Assembly (NCBI GenBank): GCA_027038235.1
Contig: JALVXV010000198.1
Span: 1 to 9,493, forward strand
From: Campylobacterales bacterium
GTDB taxonomy: Bacteria; Campylobacterota; Campylobacteria; Campylobacterales; JALSKU01
Reading direction: 5' to 3'
Length of the DNA stretch: 9,493 bases
Position 1 is the stretch's first letter, and every line of letters starts with the position of its first letter. Shown here in pieces: positions 6,501 through 9,493 of this stretch. A model generated the notes under the pieces. It saw only the letters and a program-made list of their open reading frames with translations, did not search any database and was not told the DNA's origin. The position numbers were made by a program, and so were the translations under genes.

Positions 6501-7568
6501 TTATCTATAAACCTTCAATTCGTTATACAAGCTATCTCTCTCAACCGGAATAAAACCGCTATCTTTTATAAGATGAATAAATTCATCAAGTTTCATTCCA
6601 TTTGCACTTTTTGCTCCTGCGGCTGAATTGATAGACTCTTTTTCTATCGTTCCATCCAAATCATCTGCACCAAACTCTTGGGCTATAAGAGCTAAATTTA
6701 CAGTAGATGTTACCCAGTATGCTTTGATATGAGGCAGATTATCCAAGACAAGTCTTGAGATGGCATAAGTTTTTAGTATCTCTTGAGAAGTTGGAAAATC
6801 CTCTACCTTTAGATAGTTATTTCTCTTTTGATAAACAAGCGGTATAAAGGCATTGAAACCTCCTGTTATATCTTGGAGCTCTCTTATTCTTATCATGTGA
6901 TCTATCCTGTGAGATCTATCTTCAATATGACCAAAAAGCATAGTAACATTACTTTTTTTGCCTCTTTTATGCCAAAGTTTATGTATCTCAAACCAATTTT
7001 TTGAGCTTACTTTGCCTTTACATATCTTTTCTCTTATACCCTCATCAAATATCTCAGCTCCGCCTCCGGGCATAGAATCAACACCGTTTTGTATCATCAA
7101 TTCTATAACTTTTTCATAGCTTAAGCCGTTACTTTCACTTAAAAAATTCACCTCAGCTGCTGTGAGAGCTTTTATGTGCAAATGAGGATATAACTCTTTT
7201 ATCTTTTTAAAAATTCCTAGATACCACTCAATACCTACTTTTTCATTATGGGCTGAAACTATATGAACCTCTTTTATACCATGAGTTAGTGCATTTTTTA
7301 CAATATTTAGTATCTCTTCATGAGTCATTGTGTATGGATTTGGATTTTTCCTGTTTGCTGAAAATGCACAAAATTTGCATATATCTTTGCACTCATTTGT
7401 AGGATTGATATGTCTATTTACATTAAAAAAACTTTTTTTACCATAAAGTGCCACTCTTTTTTCATGAGCTAATTTTCCTAAAGTAAAAAGATCCAAATCA
7501 TAAAGCTTTAGAGATTCGTTAAAATCTAACCTTTGGTTGTTTTTGATTTTTTCTATTATCTGTTTCAT
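6501..7568 (-). CDS. mqnE: Aminofutalosine synthase (radical SAM, menaquinone futalosine pathway)
   Basis: This 355-aa radical SAM enzyme joins the adenosyl part of S-adenosylmethionine to 3-[(1-carboxyvinyl)oxy]benzoate, giving 6-amino-6-deoxyfutalosine, the second step of futalosine-dependent menaquinone synthesis. The [4Fe-4S] ligands are Cys60, Cys64 and Cys67 in CKDICKFC, just after FFNVNRHINPTN. SMPGGGAEIF (165-174) and VTMLFGHIED (208-217) are typical of the MqnE/MqnC/CofH group. NVNRHINPTN and PGGGAEIF favour MqnE over MqnC. The length matches MqnE at about 355-370 aa. The ATG at 7568 has AGGA only two bases upstream, an unusually short spacing, but the N-terminus aligns with what I recall for the family and an extended -10 lies upstream. 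No other mqn gene is in the window, so the pathway is scattered. Confidence 0.92.
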   Translation of the reverse strand: MKQIIEKIKNNQRLDFNESLKLYDLDLFTLGKLAHEKRVALYGKKSFFNVNRHINPTNECKDICKFCAFSANRKNPNPYTMTHEEILNIVKNALTHGIKEVHIVSAHNEKVGIEWYLGIFKKIKELYPHLHIKALTAAEVNFLSESNGLSYEKVIELMIQNGVDSMPGGGAEIFDEGIREKICKGKVSSKNWFEIHKLWHKRGKKSNVTMLFGHIEDRSHRIDHMIRIRELQDITGGFNAFIPLVYQKRNNYLKVEDFPTSQEILKTYAISRLVLDNLPHIKAYWVTSTVNLALIAQEFGADDLDGTIEKESINSAAGAKSANGMKLDEFIHLIKDSGFIPVERDSLYNELKVYR

Positions 7569-7593
7569 TATCCTACTTTATTATTTTTTTGAG

Positions 7594-7602
7594 ATTATAC
7601 CA
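7594..7602 (-). promoter_or_regulatory. Extended -10 promoter for mqnE
   Basis: On the minus strand 7602-7594 reads TGGTATAAT, a full match to TGnTATAAT, 25 bases upstream of the mqnE ATG. It sits 20 bases from the -10 box of the divergent permease gene, so the two polymerases would compete for overlapping DNA. Confidence 0.55.
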
Positions 7603-7622
7603 AAATTTAAAAAATATATAGT

Positions 7623-7628
7623 TATAAT
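7623..7628 (+). promoter_or_regulatory. Promoter -10 box for the purine permease operon
   Basis: TATAAT at 7623-7628 lies 31 bases upstream of the permease ATG in a very AT-rich gap. No good -35 box is found at normal spacing, as is common in Campylobacterota, where an A/T-rich upstream stretch often replaces it. Confidence 0.5.
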
Positions 7629-7659
7629 ACTCAATTATTTTATACAAAAAGGAAAAACA

Positions 7660-8943
7660 ATGCTTAGTAGATTTCATCTGCAAGAGAGAGGTACGGATGT
7701 CAAGACTGAGGCAAGGGCTGGTTTTACGACATTTTTGACTATGATGTATATAGTTCCTGTAAATGCTATCATCATGGGGAAAACAGGTATGGATATGGGT
7801 GCTATTATGAGTGCAACTGCACTTATAACTATCATAGCAACAATCCTAAATGGTATCTGGGCAAATACACCTATTGCTATGAGTGTAGGAATGGGGCTAA
7901 ATGCCTATTTTACTTTTGGATTAGTTCTTGGCATGAAACTTCCTTGGCAGACAGCTTTGGGTATAGTTTTTATCTCAGGAATTCTTTTTGTAATTCTCTC
8001 ATTTACAAAGTTTAGAGTATGGGTTATGCAAAGTGTGCCTTTAGATCTTAGACGAGCCATTAGTGCTGGTATAGGGGCTTTTATAGCCTTTATAGGTCTT
8101 AAGCAGATGGGCATAGTTGTAGCTAATCAAGCTACTTTAGTATCACTTGGAAATTTATCTGATCCACATGTATTACTTGGTATATTTGGTTTGCTAGTTG
8201 CATTTGCACTATATAGCTGGAGAGTAAAGGGTGCTTTTATACTGGCTATTTTAGTTACATCTATTGTGGGTTGGGCTTTTGGACTTGGAGAGCTACCTAA
8301 AACTTTTATCTCTTTACCGGCTTCTATAGATCCAATATTTTTAAAACTTGATATAAAAAGTGCACTATCGCTCTCACTTTTGCCTGTTATTATCACATTT
8401 TTGATCACAGATATGTTTGACTCGCTTGGAACACTAGCTGGTGTTGGATATAGAGCTGGTCTTTTTAAAGATGATTCAAAAGAGCTTCAAAAGACACTTG
8501 AAGTTGATGCGGTTGCTACTAGTGTTGGTGCGATTCTTGGTGTGTCAACTACTACAAGTTTTATAGAGAGTGCTAGTGGAGTTGAAGAGGGCGGAAGAAC
8601 TGGGCTTACTGCTGTATTTACAGGTCTATTTTTTATACTTACACTCTTTATGCTTCCTGTTTTTCAATCAATCCCTGAAAATGCTATCTATCCAATACTA
8701 GTAATGGTAGGGGCTTTGATGTTTGGTGAATTAGAGCATATAAATTTCAAAGATATACCCACATCCATATCAGCTTTTATCACTACTTTAATGATGCCTT
8801 TGACATACTCTATTACAAATGGCTTATCTTTGGGTTTTATTGCATATCTATTTTTGCTTGTTATCAGAGGTGAATTTGAGAGGATAAATATAGGTGTAAT
8901 CTCTTTGGCCATTATTGGTTCACTTGTCTTTATCTTTCACTAA
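7660..8943 (+). CDS. NCS2/AzgA-family purine permease (adenine/guanine/hypoxanthine)
   Basis: This 427-aa inner-membrane protein imports purine bases by proton symport. It shows the AzgA-branch signatures: GMGLNAYF (78-85), ITDMFDSLGTLAGV (249-262), TSFIESASGVEEGGRTGLTA (299-318) and ITNGLSLGFI (385-394). The Asp-rich DMFDS and the ESASGVEEGGRTG segments correspond to the substrate-site regions of AzgA/PurP/PbuG proteins. Hydrophobic stretches fit the roughly 14 membrane passes of NCS2 carriers. The open frame extends left to 7537, but that part runs antisense to mqnE and lies upstream of the -10 box. The ATG at 7660 has AAGGA six bases upstream and begins at the family's usual N-terminus. 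The phosphoribosyltransferase follows after 13 bases, so uptake and salvage are probably made together. Which base it prefers cannot be read from sequence. Confidence 0.92.
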   Translation: MLSRFHLQERGTDVKTEARAGFTTFLTMMYIVPVNAIIMGKTGMDMGAIMSATALITIIATILNGIWANTPIAMSVGMGLNAYFTFGLVLGMKLPWQTALGIVFISGILFVILSFTKFRVWVMQSVPLDLRRAISAGIGAFIAFIGLKQMGIVVANQATLVSLGNLSDPHVLLGIFGLLVAFALYSWRVKGAFILAILVTSIVGWAFGLGELPKTFISLPASIDPIFLKLDIKSALSLSLLPVIITFLITDMFDSLGTLAGVGYRAGLFKDDSKELQKTLEVDAVATSVGAILGVSTTTSFIESASGVEEGGRTGLTAVFTGLFFILTLFMLPVFQSIPENAIYPILVMVGALMFGELEHINFKDIPTSISAFITTLMMPLTYSITNGLSLGFIAYLFLLVIRGEFERINIGVISLAIIGSLVFIFH

Positions 8944-8956
8944 TTGGATATATTAG

Positions 8957-9397
8957 ATGATATTTTATGATTATGATGAGTTTAGTAAAGATGTAGAGAT
9001 CATGGCAAAAGAGCTAAAGGAGTATGGCTGCGACACTATCGTAGCCATAGCTAGAGGCGGTATGACTTTGGGTCATTTTTTAGCTGAATATTTGAGCATA
9101 AGAGATCTCTACTCTTTAAACTCCATCCATTATGACAATCAACAAAAGCTTGAATATATAAAAGTTTACAATATTCCTGATCTTTCAAAAGCTAAAAAGG
9201 TTGTTATCGTTGATGATATTATTGATAGCGGTGAAACAATGCATGAGATAACAAGACTTTTACAAGAGAGATTTCCTTTGGTAGAGTTTAAAAATGCTGC
9301 TATATTTTATAAACCTACCTCTATCATAAAGCCTGACTTTGCTGTCAAAGAGGCAAAGGGGTGGATAGAATTTTTCTGGTCAAAGGCCACTAACTAG
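8957..9397 (+). CDS. Purine phosphoribosyltransferase (xanthine/guanine/hypoxanthine type)
   Basis: This 146-aa type I phosphoribosyltransferase would convert a free purine base and PRPP to the nucleotide and pyrophosphate in the cytoplasm. The PRPP-binding motif is VVIVDDIIDSGETM (82-95), with the acidic pair Asp86-Asp87. The N-terminal IARGGMTLGHFLAEYL (31-46) forms the pyrophosphate loop, and HYDNQQK (58-64) is the flexible-loop region, resembling E. coli Gpt. Near the end, GWIEFFW (135-141) resembles the WIEQPW of Gpt and places an aromatic residue for purine stacking. The overall pattern favours xanthine/guanine phosphoribosyltransferase, but small Campylobacterota members may act on hypoxanthine or adenine. 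The ATG at 8957 has only a weak GGAT upstream and lies 13 bases after the permease stop, so coupled translation is likely. Complete protein, TAG stop. Confidence 0.85.
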   Translation: MIFYDYDEFSKDVEIMAKELKEYGCDTIVAIARGGMTLGHFLAEYLSIRDLYSLNSIHYDNQQKLEYIKVYNIPDLSKAKKVVIVDDIIDSGETMHEITRLLQERFPLVEFKNAAIFYKPTSIIKPDFAVKEAKGWIEFFWSKATN

Positions 9398-9436
9398 GGG
9401 TAAAGGTGGAGAGGAGTAAAGGGGTAAAGGTAGAGG
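9397..9436 (+). repeat. Degenerate 8-bp G-rich tandem repeat array
   Basis: Beginning on the last base of the phosphoribosyltransferase stop, the plus strand reads as five 8-base units: GGGGTAAA, GGTGGAGA, GGAGTAAA, GGGGTAAA, GGTAGAGG. Units 1-2 and 4-5 are near copies 24 bases apart (14 of 15 bases identical over 9397-9411 and 9421-9435). The strong purine strand bias is unlike the surrounding AT-rich DNA. The last unit supplies the ribosome binding site of the next gene. Confidence 0.75.
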
Positions 9437-9443
9437 AAAAATC

Positions 9444-9493
9444 GTGTATGAGTTAAGATACAAGATTGAGGATTTGATAGAAAAAGATGCTGA
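9444..9493 (+). CDS. Start of an unidentified gene, cut by the window end
   Basis: A GTG at 9444 opens a frame to the window end, reading VYELRYKIEDLIEKDA. AGAGGA at 9432-9437 lies six bases upstream, good spacing for a ribosome binding site. The frame has a stop at 9417-9419, so the gene cannot start further left, and GTG is the first usable codon. The ATG at 9448 is in another frame and stops after two codons. The 16 visible residues are charged and helix-like; I do not recognise the family. Being 46 bases after the phosphoribosyltransferase on the same strand, it may belong to the same operon. Confidence 0.45.
   Translation, partial: MYELRYKIEDLIEKDA

Noticed and set aside
7537..7659. 41-codon N-terminal extension of the purine permease
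   Set aside because: It overlaps the mqnE start antisense and the -10 box at 7623; the ATG at 7660 has a proper ribosome site and fits the family N-terminus.
8127..8408. Minus-strand 93-codon open frame inside the purine permease
   Set aside because: Antisense to a conserved membrane-protein region; no start signal or recognisable motif.
1..9493. tRNA, rRNA, CRISPR array, insertion sequence, prophage attachment site
   Set aside because: Looked for on both strands; no cloverleaf, regular repeat-spacer pattern, transposase or terminal inverted repeats with target duplication was seen.

Overview
The window looks like chromosomal DNA from an AT-rich, chemolithoautotrophic member of the Campylobacterota (Sulfurimonas/Sulfurovum/Nautiliales type). 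The case rests on the two-subunit ATP citrate lyase (aclBA), which marks the reductive TCA cycle, on menaquinone synthesis by the futalosine route (mqnE), on a pseudopilin with an AFTMLE-type cleavage site, and on promoters that mostly show a strong TATAAT -10 box without a good -35 box. I cannot name the genus from the sequence alone.

Layout. Everything from 127 to 7568 is on the minus strand; 7660 to the right end is on the plus strand. Reading the minus strand in its own direction: mqnE (7568-6501); a small RHH antitoxin/MazF toxin pair (6447-5895); a glutamine amidotransferase pabA/trpG (5880-5308); a multi-pass membrane protein resembling GT-C glycosyltransferases (5306-4080); a gap with a promoter; aclB and aclA (3982-847), separated by one base; a perfect 16-bp hairpin with an extended -10 promoter; a type II secretion/type IV pilus-like pseudopilin (789-127); and a terminator near the left edge. 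On the plus strand are an AzgA-family purine permease (7660-8943), a purine phosphoribosyltransferase (8957-9397), a short G-rich 8-bp repeat array, and the first codons of a gene that runs off the window.

How the genes work together. AclB and AclA form one enzyme that splits citrate into acetyl-CoA and oxaloacetate, closing the reductive TCA cycle. MqnE makes aminofutalosine, whose later processing in this phylum releases adenine. The permease and phosphoribosyltransferase are transcribed divergently from mqnE across a 91-bp gap with back-to-back -10 boxes. A link between menaquinone synthesis and purine salvage is therefore plausible but inferred. The toxin-antitoxin pair sits between mqnE and pabA and appears to be cotranscribed with pabA and the membrane protein.

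I found no RNA genes, CRISPR array, insertion sequence or clearly new multi-gene system. The genes are mostly ordinary core genes. The items most worth a second look are the hairpin/promoter element between aclA and the pseudopilin, the pabA gene downstream of the toxin-antitoxin pair, the EF-hand-like loop in the pseudopilin, and the purine/menaquinone divergent locus.
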